From positions 1 to 64,000 of the forward strand of contig CAVWYF010000028.1 of the NCBI GenBank assembly GCA_963759095.1: 64,000 nucleotides of DNA. The letters are read 5' to 3'. This DNA is from Anderseniella sp963759095. GTDB lineage: Bacteria; Pseudomonadota; Alphaproteobacteria; Rhizobiales; Aestuariivirgaceae. The first letter of the stretch is position 1, and each line of letters starts with the position of its first letter. The notes beneath the pieces were generated by a model. It did not search any database. It saw only the letters and a program-made list of their open reading frames with translations, and had not been told where the DNA came from. The translations under genes were made by a program, and so were the position numbers. This document shows, piece by piece, positions 27,094 through 35,936 of the stretch.

Positions 27094-27535
27094 AGGGCCA
27101 GTCGCATATCCGCGATGGCAGGTCTTCCAACGCCACCTGATCTTCGCTGGTTACCTTGCCGCGCACCGAAATGCCGGCCGTGTGTACGCTGTCGGGTGTT
27201 CCTGAAATCAGGGGGTGCCAGGGATGCAGCGGTTTTTCTTCCCAGATCAGCCGATAGGCGCAAGTGTCGGGCAGCCAGCCAAGTTCAGTAACATTAGCCG
27301 GATCCAGCTTGATACAATCATCCACGATATCATGCCGGTTCGCATAGCTCTTGCAGCGGCAGGTCTGGCAATTGAGCAGCTTGCAGCTCACGTCGGTAGT
27401 ATATATATCACCGGTGTCTTCATCTTCCAGCTTAACGAGGCAGCAGCGGCCGCATCCATCGCATAGAGATTCCCATTCCTTGCGCGACATATCCTTGAGT
27501 TTCTTGACCTCCCAAAACGGGGCTGAGGAATTCAT
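27092..27535 (-). CDS. YcgN-family cysteine-cluster protein (UPF0260)
   Basis: A 147-residue protein with the family's cysteine pattern: CDGCGRCCLVKLED near residue 25, then CKLLNCQTCRCKSY and CAYRLIWEEKPLHPWHPL. This spacing suggests bound metal or an iron-sulfur cluster, but no function is established. I use the ATG at 27535; a TTG at 27577 would add 14 residues. Its TAG stop codon overlaps the end of repeat copy A. Confidence 0.9.
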   Translation of the reverse strand: MNSSAPFWEVKKLKDMSRKEWESLCDGCGRCCLVKLEDEDTGDIYTTDVSCKLLNCQTCRCKSYANRHDIVDDCIKLDPANVTELGWLPDTCAYRLIWEEKPLHPWHPLISGTPDSVHTAGISVRGKVTSEDQVALEDLPSRICDWP

Positions 27536-27656
27536 GTTTCGGCGCTCAAGATCATGTGAAGTTGGAAAGTTGTTCAAATATCTGTTTTAAGTTAGGATTA
27601 TACTAGGGTCCGGACCATATATACAAAACGGCAGGCTTGGCTGGCGTAACACACAA

Positions 27657-27764
27657 GATCAGGTTGATTTTTGGTCGCATTAACCAAAAATCATAAACCT
27701 GATCGCATTCAAAGTGCTAGAGCAACTTTACGGGTTCACTTGAACCCATGTTGCTCTAGAGCAC
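27657..27764. repeat. two-hairpin intergenic repeat, copy 1
   Basis: Two adjacent hairpins: GATCAGGTT...AACCTGATC with an inner TTTTTGGT/ACCAAAAA stem (27657-27704), and AGAGCAAC-GGGTTCA...TGAACCC-GTTGCTCT (27719-27757). The same unit occurs inside element C at 35993-36092 and, rearranged, at 30111-30187. It lies in the 295-base gap between the YcgN-like and penicillin-binding protein genes, which otherwise shows no gene. Confidence 0.75.
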
Positions 27765-27830
27765 AATTCGACTGACACTACTGGTTGACGATGGCTCATC
27801 ACAGCACCTGGCAATACCGGAAGCAAGAGA

Positions 27831-30113
27831 TTGATTGACAATTCGATACTCAGGAAATTTTTCCAGTTCTTCATGAAACTGGATGAGTTGTTTTCCCACT
27901 ATGCCTTCGAGCTGTACGATGGTCTCAGACGCGGCTGGGTTGCGTATTCCCAGTTTCTGATGCGCTTCAGGGTAACCGGCATCAAGCGGGTCATAGTCGA
28001 TCTGTTCGATGATGCCGCCACATTCGGCACCGTCTTTGCCCTCGGTGTTATCACTGTCGCCCTGCCGACACTGAATGAAACCGACGATATCTGGAATTCG
28101 GGCCGCCAGTACGCGGTCACCTTCACTGACATCAATGGTGAAATAATCGGCAAGCGCGGCGTTCTGCAGGATGATGCCATTCCGCTGGAAGAAGTACCGC
28201 CCCAACTGGTCAAGGCGGTGCTGGCGACCGAAGACGTGCGTTTCTTCCAGCATTTCGGCGTTGATGTGGTGGGCACCTTCCGCGCCATGATTGCCAATGC
28301 CAAGGCGCAGGATGTTGTCCAGGGCGGCTCAACCCTGACCCAGCAGCTTGCCAAGAACCTGTTTCTATCACCTGAACGCTCCTTGCGCCGGAAAGTACAT
28401 GAGGCGTTCCTGGCATTGTGGATCGAGGCCCGGCTGAGCAAGGCTGAAATCCTCAAACTGTATCTTGACCGTACCTATCTCGGCGGCGGCACCTATGGCA
28501 TGGAAGCGGCAACGCAGTTTTATTTCGGCAAATCGGTGCGTGATGTGAACCTGCCTGAAGCCGCTATCCTGGCCGGCCTGTTCAAGGCGCCGTCAAGCTA
28601 TGCCCCGCATGCCAATCGCGAAGCTGCGATTGCGCGGGCCAGTGTTGTTCTGGGCCGCATGCTGGATGTTGGTTACATCACCCAGGGACAGTTTCTTGAT
28701 GCAACCCAGAATCCGGCCAAGGCAATTGAAAACGACATCTTTGCGAGCCCCAATTACTTTCTTGACTGGGCCTACAAGGAAACGCTCGCCGTCATGGAAG
28801 AGCAAAACCTGACGGATGACTATGTTGTAGAGGTCAAGACCACCATTGATCTGGCGATGCAGAAGGCTGCAAAACTGGAGACTGCCAACATGCTGGCGGC
28901 AGAGGGTGAACGCTACAATGCCAGCCAGGCAGCCCTGGTTTCGATGACGCCCGGCGGCGCCGTGAAGGCAATCGTTGGCGGCAACAATTATGAAGAAAGC
29001 CAGTTCAACCGGGCCACGGACGCATTGCGCCAGCCCGGCTCTGCGTTCAAACCATTCGTTTACCTTGCTGCCCTGCTCGACGGCATGACACCTGAAACGC
29101 CCATTGTGGATGCGCCGATAACCATCGGCAAATGGTCACCAAGAAACTATTCACATCGCTATGCGGGGCGCACAAATCTGATCACGGCGCTGGCGAAATC
29201 CTACAACACCGTTCCGGTCCGCATCATGGCCCAGATCGGACGCAAGAAAATCATCGAAGCCGCAAAGCGCGTCGGTGTTCAGGCCGAGCTTTTGTCTGTG
29301 CCGTCCATGGTTCTTGGCGCAAATGGCATGACGGTTCTGGACATCACCCAGGGATACGCAACATTTGCCAATGGCGGCAGATTGAGCAACCCGCACACAG
29401 TGCTGGAAATCCGTCGCGCTTCGGGCGAAATCATTTACAACCGCAGACGCCATGCACCGCCTGAACGCCAGGTCATCCCTGCATCTGTTGCCGGCGACCT
29501 CAACCGCATGATGGGCCAGGTGATAAAATCCGGCACCGCCCGGCGGGCCGACCTGGGCTACACACCGGCAGCCGGCAAAACCGGCACTACCCAAAGCTAT
29601 CGTGACGCCTGGTTCGTCGGCTTCACGGGCAAGTACGTCACGGGTGTCTGGTACGGCAATGACGATTACTCACCGACCCGCAGGGCCACAGGTGGTTCGA
29701 TCCCTGCGCGTACCTGGAAAGCCTACATGCTGCGGGCGGACAGGGCCAAGAGACCGATATCACTTATCGGCCTGCCTGCTGAAGAAGAACACTTTGCTTT
29801 CCTGGAGAACAACCGCAATACACTGGACAATATCGGCGGTCCTGAAGTCGAGGTTGCAGCCGTACAGACCGACGAAGAAATCCAGATCGACGGATCCGGT
29901 GAAGATTCAGGCGAGGATGCTGTTGTCAACGTGCTGAGAGACATGTTCACCCTGTTCAAGAACGAGGATAGCAAACTCAAGGTTATCAAATCGAAGAGGA
30001 TAACAAACGCGCGCCGTTCGGCGAAAACCCGTCGCGCTGAAAAACGACGCCGCCGGGGAAACGTTCGCAAACGCAATTCCAAGAGATTGCGCCAGCTGCT
30101 TCAGTCACGTTAG
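27831..30113 (+). CDS. class A penicillin-binding protein (transglycosylase/transpeptidase)
   Basis: A 760-residue bifunctional peptidoglycan synthase. It has an N-terminal membrane helix (about 63-80), a glycosyltransferase-51 domain with catalytic Glu134 in ATEDVRFFQHFG and QGGSTLTQQLAKNLFL, and a transpeptidase domain with SAFK (Ser404), SYN (457-459) and KTGTTQ (583-588). The last ~45 residues are extremely basic (for example RRAEKRRRRGNVRKRNSKR), unusual for a periplasmic end. The start is TTG at 27831, giving an N-terminus like rhizobial homologues; ATG at 27873 is the alternative. Its TAG stop is the first triplet of a two-hairpin repeat fragment. Confidence 0.93.
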   Translation: MIDNSILRKFFQFFMKLDELFSHYAFELYDGLRRGWVAYSQFLMRFRVTGIKRVIVDLFDDAATFGTVFALGVITVALPTLNETDDIWNSGRQYAVTFTDINGEIIGKRGVLQDDAIPLEEVPPQLVKAVLATEDVRFFQHFGVDVVGTFRAMIANAKAQDVVQGGSTLTQQLAKNLFLSPERSLRRKVHEAFLALWIEARLSKAEILKLYLDRTYLGGGTYGMEAATQFYFGKSVRDVNLPEAAILAGLFKAPSSYAPHANREAAIARASVVLGRMLDVGYITQGQFLDATQNPAKAIENDIFASPNYFLDWAYKETLAVMEEQNLTDDYVVEVKTTIDLAMQKAAKLETANMLAAEGERYNASQAALVSMTPGGAVKAIVGGNNYEESQFNRATDALRQPGSAFKPFVYLAALLDGMTPETPIVDAPITIGKWSPRNYSHRYAGRTNLITALAKSYNTVPVRIMAQIGRKKIIEAAKRVGVQAELLSVPSMVLGANGMTVLDITQGYATFANGGRLSNPHTVLEIRRASGEIIYNRRRHAPPERQVIPASVAGDLNRMMGQVIKSGTARRADLGYTPAAGKTGTTQSYRDAWFVGFTGKYVTGVWYGNDDYSPTRRATGGSIPARTWKAYMLRADRAKRPISLIGLPAEEEHFAFLENNRNTLDNIGGPEVEVAAVQTDEEIQIDGSGEDSGEDAVVNVLRDMFTLFKNEDSKLKVIKSKRITNARRSAKTRRAEKRRRRGNVRKRNSKRLRQLLQSR

Positions 30114-30187
30114 ATCAGGTTCACGGGTTAACCTTGAACCCAAGTTGCCCTGGAAAAATCCCCTGTGGATCAGGTTGATTCTTGTCA
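30111..30187. repeat. two-hairpin repeat, rearranged copy 3
   Basis: TAGATCAGGTT, then ACGGGTTAACCTTGAACCCAAG-TTGCCCT, then a second GGATCAGGTTGATTCTTG. Pieces of both hairpins of the repeat seen at 27657 and 35993 are present but in altered order, as expected for a deletion or recombination product. It begins in the stop codon of the penicillin-binding protein gene. Confidence 0.55.
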
Positions 30188-30292
30188 CAACTTGCCGCGC
30201 TATGGACTATAAAGGTGTATGAGAATTCGAGCCGGTTATGGGAGTGGACATGGTTTCACCGAAAACCGGCCTATTAGCAGCGTTGTAGAAAT

Positions 30293-30853
30293 ATGAACCC
30301 GTCAGTCAGGTTTGCGGTGAGTGTTCTGGTTGGTGTTACTGTCGGCATTGTCAGCGCACGCTATATGACGACGGAACAGAGCCCTTTTTTCACCCATCAA
30401 TACGGCAACTGGAATAACTGGCCTGTGGCCGGAAATCCGTCAAACAACCCTTACACGCAGGCAAAATTCATCGCCAACGGCCAGTTACCGGAACACTTCA
30501 GTGAAGTGCTGACGTTTTACCGGAGCGAGGATGATGGAGGCGACAAGCTGACGGAAGACTGCACGTATCTGATGTCTGTAGACAGGCCTACGGCGCGCCG
30601 GTGGTCGATATCCCTGACGGGAAATGCCGGCGGTACTCCTCAGGTGCTGACCCAGAACGATGTAATGTCGATGGGCGAGAAAGTCACAGTCCTGCTTTCG
30701 GCCTCACCTCAACCGGGCAATTGGCTGCGCATGTCGAATGCCGACGATCCGCGGGTCGTGTTTCGTTTGTATGACGGCGACACGATCACTACACAGGGAA
30801 CCGGCAGCGGTGCGCTTGGGCTGCCAATTCTGACGCGGGTATCCTGCTCATGA
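30293..30853 (+). CDS. DUF1214-family membrane-anchored protein
   Basis: A 186-residue protein with an N-terminal hydrophobic segment (about 5-22) and a body matching the DUF1214 beta-sandwich layout (RRWSISLTGNAGG, NWLRMSNADDPRVVFRLYDGD). Function is unknown. It overlaps the following DUF1254 gene by four bases (ATGA). In many bacteria DUF1254 and DUF1214 are halves of one protein; here they are separate but coupled, which implies that the two products act together at the inner membrane. Confidence 0.82.
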   Translation: MNPSVRFAVSVLVGVTVGIVSARYMTTEQSPFFTHQYGNWNNWPVAGNPSNNPYTQAKFIANGQLPEHFSEVLTFYRSEDDGGDKLTEDCTYLMSVDRPTARRWSISLTGNAGGTPQVLTQNDVMSMGEKVTVLLSASPQPGNWLRMSNADDPRVVFRLYDGDTITTQGTGSGALGLPILTRVSCS

Positions 30854-31407
30854 CATCAACCAGAACATTCTGGGCGCTGTTCACCGTGCTGACGGCGATA
30901 GCAGCTCATCTTTGCTACATCCTGTTTGTGCCGTCACAACAGTTTCAGACGAAACTGGACACCATCCTTGCCGAAAACGGCATCAACAAGCTGACACGGG
31001 CAGTGCCGGGAACGGCTGCTGCCAGCATAGCAGAATATCCCGGTGAGTTGACGTATGCGCTTTGCCTGTTTGACCTGTCCACCGGGCCGCTTCGCATCAA
31101 TGCACGGGTGCCAGATCAATACTGGGCTCTGGAGGTCTATAACACGCGCGGGGGAACCATTTACACGTTGAACGACCAGCAGGCGCCCCGCAAGCAGTTC
31201 AGCCTGTATTTGTATGATGATGATCCGGATCCGGAGGCCATCGTGAATGCGGCCAATTCGGTTGGAAGCAGTATTAATTCCATTACCGTACTGACAGGCA
31301 CCCAGACAGGCATCGTGGTCATTCGTTCAGCCGCAGCAAACCGGCTTGAAGCTGCAAGATCTGCAGAGGCGTTGCAGAATACCTCGTGTTCGCTGGCCAG
31401 CAGCTAG
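30850..31407 (+). CDS. DUF1254-family membrane-anchored protein
   Basis: A 185-residue protein with an N-terminal membrane segment (about 6-24) and DUF1254-like features: RAVPGTAAASIAEYPGEL and VPDQYWALEVYNTRGGTIYT. No enzymatic motif is evident. It is coupled to the preceding DUF1214 gene and follows a penicillin-binding protein gene in the same direction, which suggests an envelope role. Confidence 0.82.
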   Translation: MTSTRTFWALFTVLTAIAAHLCYILFVPSQQFQTKLDTILAENGINKLTRAVPGTAAASIAEYPGELTYALCLFDLSTGPLRINARVPDQYWALEVYNTRGGTIYTLNDQQAPRKQFSLYLYDDDPDPEAIVNAANSVGSSINSITVLTGTQTGIVVIRSAAANRLEAARSAEALQNTSCSLASS

Positions 31408-31756
31408 AGCATGGTCAAGCGTGTGCGCTTTGAATGTGATGTGAAACCCGGCCGCAATTCAGCGTTAGACTGATCGCTCTGTGCCGGATGCTCGGCCGGG
31501 ATGCTCAAACGCACTTTCGCGACGCTCTCTTCGCACGCCGGGAAAGATAATGACCTCGCACTCAGCCTCGGGCGCCGGCTTTCGTGGCGCACTTTTCCGG
31601 TGCAGGTTCAAAAAGTCCAAAACATTTGTCATTGCTGGTGGCACCTTGAGGCCTCTGATTGCAACTACACATGCAATTAGGCAACCGGTTTGGTTAAAAA
31701 TTGACTAACCTTGGTGGCAAGCAAGGCATTAAGATGATTCATGATCGGCTCCTGCC
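31408..31756. other. 349-base intergenic region, no gene seen
   Basis: The gap between the DUF1254 gene and the convergent DUF1491 gene carries no convincing coding frame. It holds an imperfect inverted repeat around GGTTTGGTTAAAAATTGACTAACC near 31684-31710 and short GC-rich palindromes such as GGCGCCGGC. No clear terminator was found. Confidence 0.4.
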
Positions 31757-32083
31757 CTACCTCAGGAAGGCCCGACCATCCCGGTCTTCCACCTCCAAAA
31801 CCCAGATATCCGGGTCATATCCGGCCTGTCTGGCCAGATATTCATCAATCTGGCCTTGGGGCACAGGGGTCTCAAAGCGAGGTTCAAAAATCCGGTCACC
31901 GAGATCATCCAGCAGCGGTCCCGCCGGCGGACCCATCAACCAGACTTCGTCATCGCTGATTCGGATACAGATATAGATGATGCCGGCATCCAGCGCGCCT
32001 TTGCGAACAACCACACATGGCAATGCCTTCAGATCGCAACGCTTGCGATAGGCCGCAATCCAGATATCGGATTTTATCGACAT
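31757..32083 (-). CDS. DUF1491-family protein
   Basis: A 108-residue protein typical of the alphaproteobacterial DUF1491 family: WIAAYRKRCDL near the N-terminus, GALDAGIIYICI, and a C-terminal DIWVLEVEDRDGRAFL. The length fits. No function is known. AGGAT lies 9 bases before the ATG. It follows the peptidoglycan-binding protein gene on the same strand with a 42-base gap and may be co-transcribed. Confidence 0.88.
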   Translation of the reverse strand: MSIKSDIWIAAYRKRCDLKALPCVVVRKGALDAGIIYICIRISDDEVWLMGPPAGPLLDDLGDRIFEPRFETPVPQGQIDEYLARQAGYDPDIWVLEVEDRDGRAFLR

Positions 32084-32125
32084 TTCAGATATCCTGCCAG
32101 ATAACTTGGTCGACGGGCCGCCGGT

Positions 32126-32890
32126 TCATTGAACAGCAATACTGGCCTGCTCATTTGTACCCTGAAGCTCCTGCAACAGTTCGTCCGACACCTTTCCGGT
32201 GACCGGCCAGCCTCTGTCTGCCTCAAATGTGCGAATGGCGATCTTCGTCTGCTGGCCCAGTTGACCGTCTATCTTGCCCGGCGAATACCCCAGCTTTGCC
32301 AGCGCGGATTGCACCTGATGTACTGCGATACTGGTATTGCCGGCATCGCTCAACCGGCGCGCAAACTGAATGTGATCAAGCACCGGGCGCGTCACGGCAC
32401 CCGTTACAGCCAGGCCGTTGAGAGCCTGGTACTTGCGAACCGCGTCGCGGGTATCGGCACCGGCCAGTCCATCCACCACGCCATAATAGAGCCCAAGCGA
32501 GGCCAGTTCACGTTGCGCCAAAAACACAAGAGACGGTTCCGGCTCACTGTTCGGCGCAATCGGAATCTCCGGTTCACTGGCGTTTTCGGTTTGCAGAATA
32601 AGCTGTGCCAGCGGATCTTCGACAATCCGCCGGGAAGATGAGGATTTGACTTCAACATTCACCCTGGCCGATGGAAAGAAGCCCGTGCTGCGGCCAGCCG
32701 GAGCATCATTTGACACTTCCTCGATCACCGGCGCCGGCGCTGCTGCGGTACGCTCAAATACGGCATGATCGCCTGACAATAAATTCATCCATACCGAACC
32801 TGCCAGAACGGCGGCCAAACCAGTTCCAACGATCAGGACGCCATGGCGCGGTTCGCGCATTTCGCCGGTATCGTCGTAATCGTGGTTCAT
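32126..32890 (-). CDS. peptidoglycan-binding domain protein, membrane-anchored
   Basis: A 254-residue protein with one transmembrane helix near residues 18-38 and two peptidoglycan-binding (PG_binding_1) domains, the first around LASLGLYYGVVDGLAGADTR and the second around ALAKLGYSPGKIDGQLGQQT. The middle linker is acidic and Ser/Pro-rich. The start is fixed by AGGAGG four bases before the ATG at 32890. It should bind cell-wall glycan or stem peptide from the inner membrane. It is near other envelope genes, but no enzyme domain is attached. Confidence 0.88.
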   Translation of the reverse strand: MNHDYDDTGEMREPRHGVLIVGTGLAAVLAGSVWMNLLSGDHAVFERTAAAPAPVIEEVSNDAPAGRSTGFFPSARVNVEVKSSSSRRIVEDPLAQLILQTENASEPEIPIAPNSEPEPSLVFLAQRELASLGLYYGVVDGLAGADTRDAVRKYQALNGLAVTGAVTRPVLDHIQFARRLSDAGNTSIAVHQVQSALAKLGYSPGKIDGQLGQQTKIAIRTFEADRGWPVTGKVSDELLQELQGTNEQASIAVQ

Positions 32891-33044
32891 CAAGCCTCCT
32901 GCCATGGGTTTGCGGTTGCGATCGGGTCTAATTTCAATTGATGCCACAACTGGGTTAACACAGCCTTGCCTGACAGCAACAATTTCGCTTGCGGATATGG
33001 CAGAAAAGCCTGAAAACTGCTGACTTGCGGAGCTGCCGGAACAA

Positions 33045-33088
33045 TTTTATTAAAATTCTAATCAATTTTTATTAAAATACAAATCAAA
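33045..33088. repeat. AT-rich tandem repeat, two 22-base units
   Basis: Two adjacent 22-base units (33045-33066 and 33067-33088) share TTTTATTAAAAT followed by a related TAATCAAT/AAATCAAA stretch. The surrounding 33040-33120 is very AT-rich compared with the neighbouring genes. It lies upstream of the DUF5330-like gene and may be promoter DNA or a site for an AT-binding regulator. Confidence 0.6.
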
Positions 33089-33178
33089 TAGTTTTTATGT
33101 ATTTTATTTGAGTGAAACAAGAAATGCCCATAGTTGCACCATGAATATTTGGATCAACCGAATGTCATGGGGTACAAG

Positions 33179-33712
33179 ATGGGTATCACAAGAATTTTGA
33201 TCGTGGGCGTGGCAGCACTGATACTGGCGCCAATGCCTCCTGAAGACACAACCGTGTCGGCAAACCTGCCACCGGCAGCAGAATTGCAAACACATCAACT
33301 GGTGTCCGTGGCTATCGGCACCTTCACCGATGTCAGCTCATTCTGCGAACGTCAGCCGCTAACCTGTACGGCAATGAGTGATGTAGCATCCATTGCCCAG
33401 GCCAAGGCCAAATATTCGCTCCGGCTGGCTTACGAATGGGCCAATGGCACAGGCGTTTCTGCCGACGCTGCTCATCCCGCTGCAGACGATGCACTACCTG
33501 TTTCCGGCACTCATCATGAAGTAAACGAGATGCCTGAGCCGGACGCTGCTGGCGGAAAGAGCATTTCTGATCTTCTCAATTCGTCTTCAGCCGATCCACT
33601 GATTACGGGTTCGACCACGAAAATCGCTGACGCTGACACCGGCACCAACACACTGCGTATTGAAGACATTCTGCCGGACTGGCGAGGCCCTGAACCAAGC
33701 CGGCAAGGCTAG
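33179..33712 (+). CDS. DUF5330-like protein
   Basis: A 177-residue protein with an N-terminal hydrophobic segment (ILIVGVAALILAPMPP) and a short conserved-looking block (VSSFCERQPLTCTAMSDV) with two cysteines, as in the rhizobial DUF5330 family. The C-terminal half is low-complexity and acidic. The ATG at 33179 is used, with possible upstream starts from 33134. It is followed by an intrinsic terminator. Confidence 0.65.
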   Translation: MGITRILIVGVAALILAPMPPEDTTVSANLPPAAELQTHQLVSVAIGTFTDVSSFCERQPLTCTAMSDVASIAQAKAKYSLRLAYEWANGTGVSADAAHPAADDALPVSGTHHEVNEMPEPDAAGGKSISDLLNSSSADPLITGSTTKIADADTGTNTLRIEDILPDWRGPEPSRQG

Positions 33713-33794
33713 GCATTCGGGGTATTCCACTCGACAGTCAGTTCCTGACAGCAACTGATCAATAACCCCACCCGGCATCCCAACCGGGCTACTG

Positions 33795-33839
33795 GGCCGC
33801 AAAGCACACCTGCCCATTAGTGTTTTGCGGCCTTTTTTT
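33795..33839 (+). terminator. Rho-independent terminator
   Basis: GGCCGCAAAGCAC pairs with GTGTTTTGCGGCC (one mismatch), followed by seven T residues on the plus strand. It lies 83 bases after the DUF5330-like gene. Confidence 0.85.
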
Positions 33840-33998
33840 CAGTTCGCACCACACATATCGATGAATGCCGGTGCGAGCTCAAAGTGACCGGGTTGGGTAA
33901 TGGGAGGTGCGATGCTGTGGCGGCTTGTTATCATTGCCGCGACCCATTATCGAATAGTCAAACAGCCGACTATTTCGGGCGTCAGGGAGTTCTGTGCA

Positions 33999-34424
33999 TT
34001 GAGTGAACCAAGTTTTGAGCAGCTACTTGATGATTTCGAGTTCCTCGACGACTGGGAGGAGCGCTACAAATACGTCATTGAACTGGGCCGCGCGCTTGAG
34101 CCTCTTGAAGATGAGGCCCGGACCCCCGACAACAAGGTGCAAGGTTGCGCAAGCCAGGTCTGGCTGGTGTCTGAAACAGACAGATCCGGCGCAAATCCGG
34201 TTTTGAAGTTTCGCGGAGACAGCGACGCGCTGATCGTCAAGGGGTTGATTGCTATCCTGCACATTTTGCTGTCCGGGCGCGCGCCCCGCGACATCATCGA
34301 GACCGATGTTCAGGCTGCTCTGGGAAAACTGGGCCTGCACGAAGCGCTTACACCACAAAGGTCCAACGGTCTGGCCGCCATGATTTCGCGGCTGAAAGCT
34401 GATGCTGCGCTATTGTCGGTCTAG
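33999..34424 (+). CDS. sufE: SufE-family sulfur acceptor for Fe-S cluster assembly
   Basis: SufE accepts sulfur from the cysteine desulfurase SufS. This 141-residue protein carries the active Cys in NKVQGCASQVWLV and the family N-terminus FEFLDDWEERYKYVIELGR. I start at TTG (33999), which has AGGGAG about 8 bases upstream and yields a normal-length protein; the frame is open back to 33900. It is alone here, not in a suf operon, and converges on the PAS-protein gene. Confidence 0.9.
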   Translation: MSEPSFEQLLDDFEFLDDWEERYKYVIELGRALEPLEDEARTPDNKVQGCASQVWLVSETDRSGANPVLKFRGDSDALIVKGLIAILHILLSGRAPRDIIETDVQAALGKLGLHEALTPQRSNGLAAMISRLKADAALLSV

Positions 34425-34440
34425 GTCATGGACTCATAAA

Positions 34441-34456
34441 TAGGGTCAGGACCCTA
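34441..34456. repeat. short palindrome between convergent genes
   Basis: TAGGGTCAGGACCCTA forms a perfect hairpin with a two-base loop between sufE and the convergent PAS gene. Neither strand has a following T-run; it may still stop or slow transcription. Confidence 0.35.
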
Positions 34457-34972
34457 AACCGCCAGTGAATCCGGTTCACCCTGATCGCACTGGGAAAGGT
34501 CAATTTGCAGGTCTGCTGCGGGAATACAGGCATCGAACCCCAATACCTGCCTGATCGAGCCGTCAAGCGCTGCAAACGGCAAACGCAACCAGAACTGGAC
34601 CAGGTGATCCTTGGTGATGCGGGGCGATTTTATCGCACCCTGCATTGGCAGACCTGTCTCGACAACGGAAGAACAGGCGCGCTGCCAGTATCCGGCGCTG
34701 GACATCCGTTCAAGCTCGCTTACCTGAAGTCCTGTAATTTCCCGGTCAAATACATCACGCAGTTGCGTGCCGGCCAGCCGGACACGAAAGCGGCCAGCCT
34801 GTTGCACGTCAATCAGACTTACGTGCGGAAGCAGTTGGGGAATTGCAACCGGCGTAAACATCTGGCGACGCGGCATCGCATCATCGATGCTGCAGGAAAG
34901 CCAGTAGTCAAACAGCTCGCATTGCGCAGGCAACACCAGTTGCGCCCGAAAGGCATTAAAATCGCCGATCAC
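34454..34972 (-). CDS. PAS-domain protein (PAS_5-like)
   Basis: A protein of about 172 residues matching the alphaproteobacterial PAS_5 family: FDYWLSCSIDDAMPRRQMF, IPQLLPHVSLIDV, RFRVRLAGTQLRDVFDREIT. Members are single-domain PAS proteins of unknown signal. I start at GTG (34972), with AAGGA upstream; the frame remains open to a TTG at 35077. No output domain is attached, so it may modulate a separate regulator. Confidence 0.72.
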   Translation of the reverse strand: MIGDFNAFRAQLVLPAQCELFDYWLSCSIDDAMPRRQMFTPVAIPQLLPHVSLIDVQQAGRFRVRLAGTQLRDVFDREITGLQVSELERMSSAGYWQRACSSVVETGLPMQGAIKSPRITKDHLVQFWLRLPFAALDGSIRQVLGFDACIPAADLQIDLSQCDQGEPDSLAV

Positions 34973-35269
34973 GATCAGTTCCGTCCTTAAAGCCGTGGCA
35001 TGTCCCGCAAAATTACATGCGGTTTTACAAAGCAAGACATGCAAGCACAAATGTCCAAAACGCTGGTTTTGACTCAATCAGAATCACAAACGCTCCTGTT
35101 CGCTCCTTGTGGATATTGGCCATCGGGCAACTGATCCGCAAGGGACACAATGGCGATCAGTGACAAATAAACAAAAGGCAGCATGCGTTCGCGAAAAACG
35201 CATGCTGCCATGAAATATCCAGAACGATCAGAATTGCGGATTTTGAACCGCCTGATCAATGATGAGGTT

Positions 35270-35689
35270 TCAAGCCCGCTTGCGGCGGCCCTGTCCGAGG
35301 CCAATTTTCTTGGCCAGCTTGGAACGTTCAGCCGCATAGTTCGGCGCGACCATCGGGTAGTCGGATTTGAGACCCCATTTCTCACGGTACTCTTCCGGCG
35401 TCATGTCATAAGACGTACGCAGATGCCGCTTGAGGGATTTGAATTTCTTGCCGTCTTCAAGACAAATCAGATAGTCCGCAGTAATGGAGCGATTTATAGC
35501 AACTGCGGGTTCGGGTGCCGGTCCGTTGTTGGCTGCACTTTCTTGAGCTGCCTCAGACAAAGCACCGTGAACCTGTTTGATCAATGCGGGTATATCTGCG
35601 GCGGGAACAGCGTTATTGCCCACATAGGCACAAACGATCTCAGCGGTCAGCTCAACATAAGTCGTATCAGTTTCTTCAATTTCAGACAT
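35270..35689 (-). CDS. mucR: Ros/MucR-family zinc-finger transcriptional regulator
   Basis: A 139-residue regulator that binds AT-rich promoters and controls exopolysaccharide, motility and virulence-type genes in rhizobia and relatives. The prokaryotic zinc finger lies in the C-terminal half (YLICLEDGKKFKSLKRHLRT, then MTPEEYREKWGL), where one Cys and His residues form the site; the spacing is of the MucR type with the first Cys kept in ICLEDG. A GAGAGGACG ribosome site precedes the ATG. An AT-rich upstream region (35690-35936) probably holds its autoregulated promoter. Confidence 0.93.
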   Translation of the reverse strand: MSEIEETDTTYVELTAEIVCAYVGNNAVPAADIPALIKQVHGALSEAAQESAANNGPAPEPAVAINRSITADYLICLEDGKKFKSLKRHLRTSYDMTPEEYREKWGLKSDYPMVAPNYAAERSKLAKKIGLGQGRRKRA

Positions 35690-35936
35690 CTTTCGTCCTC
35701 TCAGGAATGTCGAAAAAATCTCTCCCCACCAGAGAACTTAGACTCGAGCCCTCTTTTGAACACTCGATAGCGGTTGGATTTAACTGTGAAATCAATTAAA
35801 ATCAAGAGATATACAAAGATTCGTTTTTTTCTACGCAATATATTTCCAATATCCACAACAGCACAGAAATTCTTACGTAACGATAACTATAAATATTTCG
35901 AATTTGAATTTGGGGATTTACAGTAGTCTGACAATT

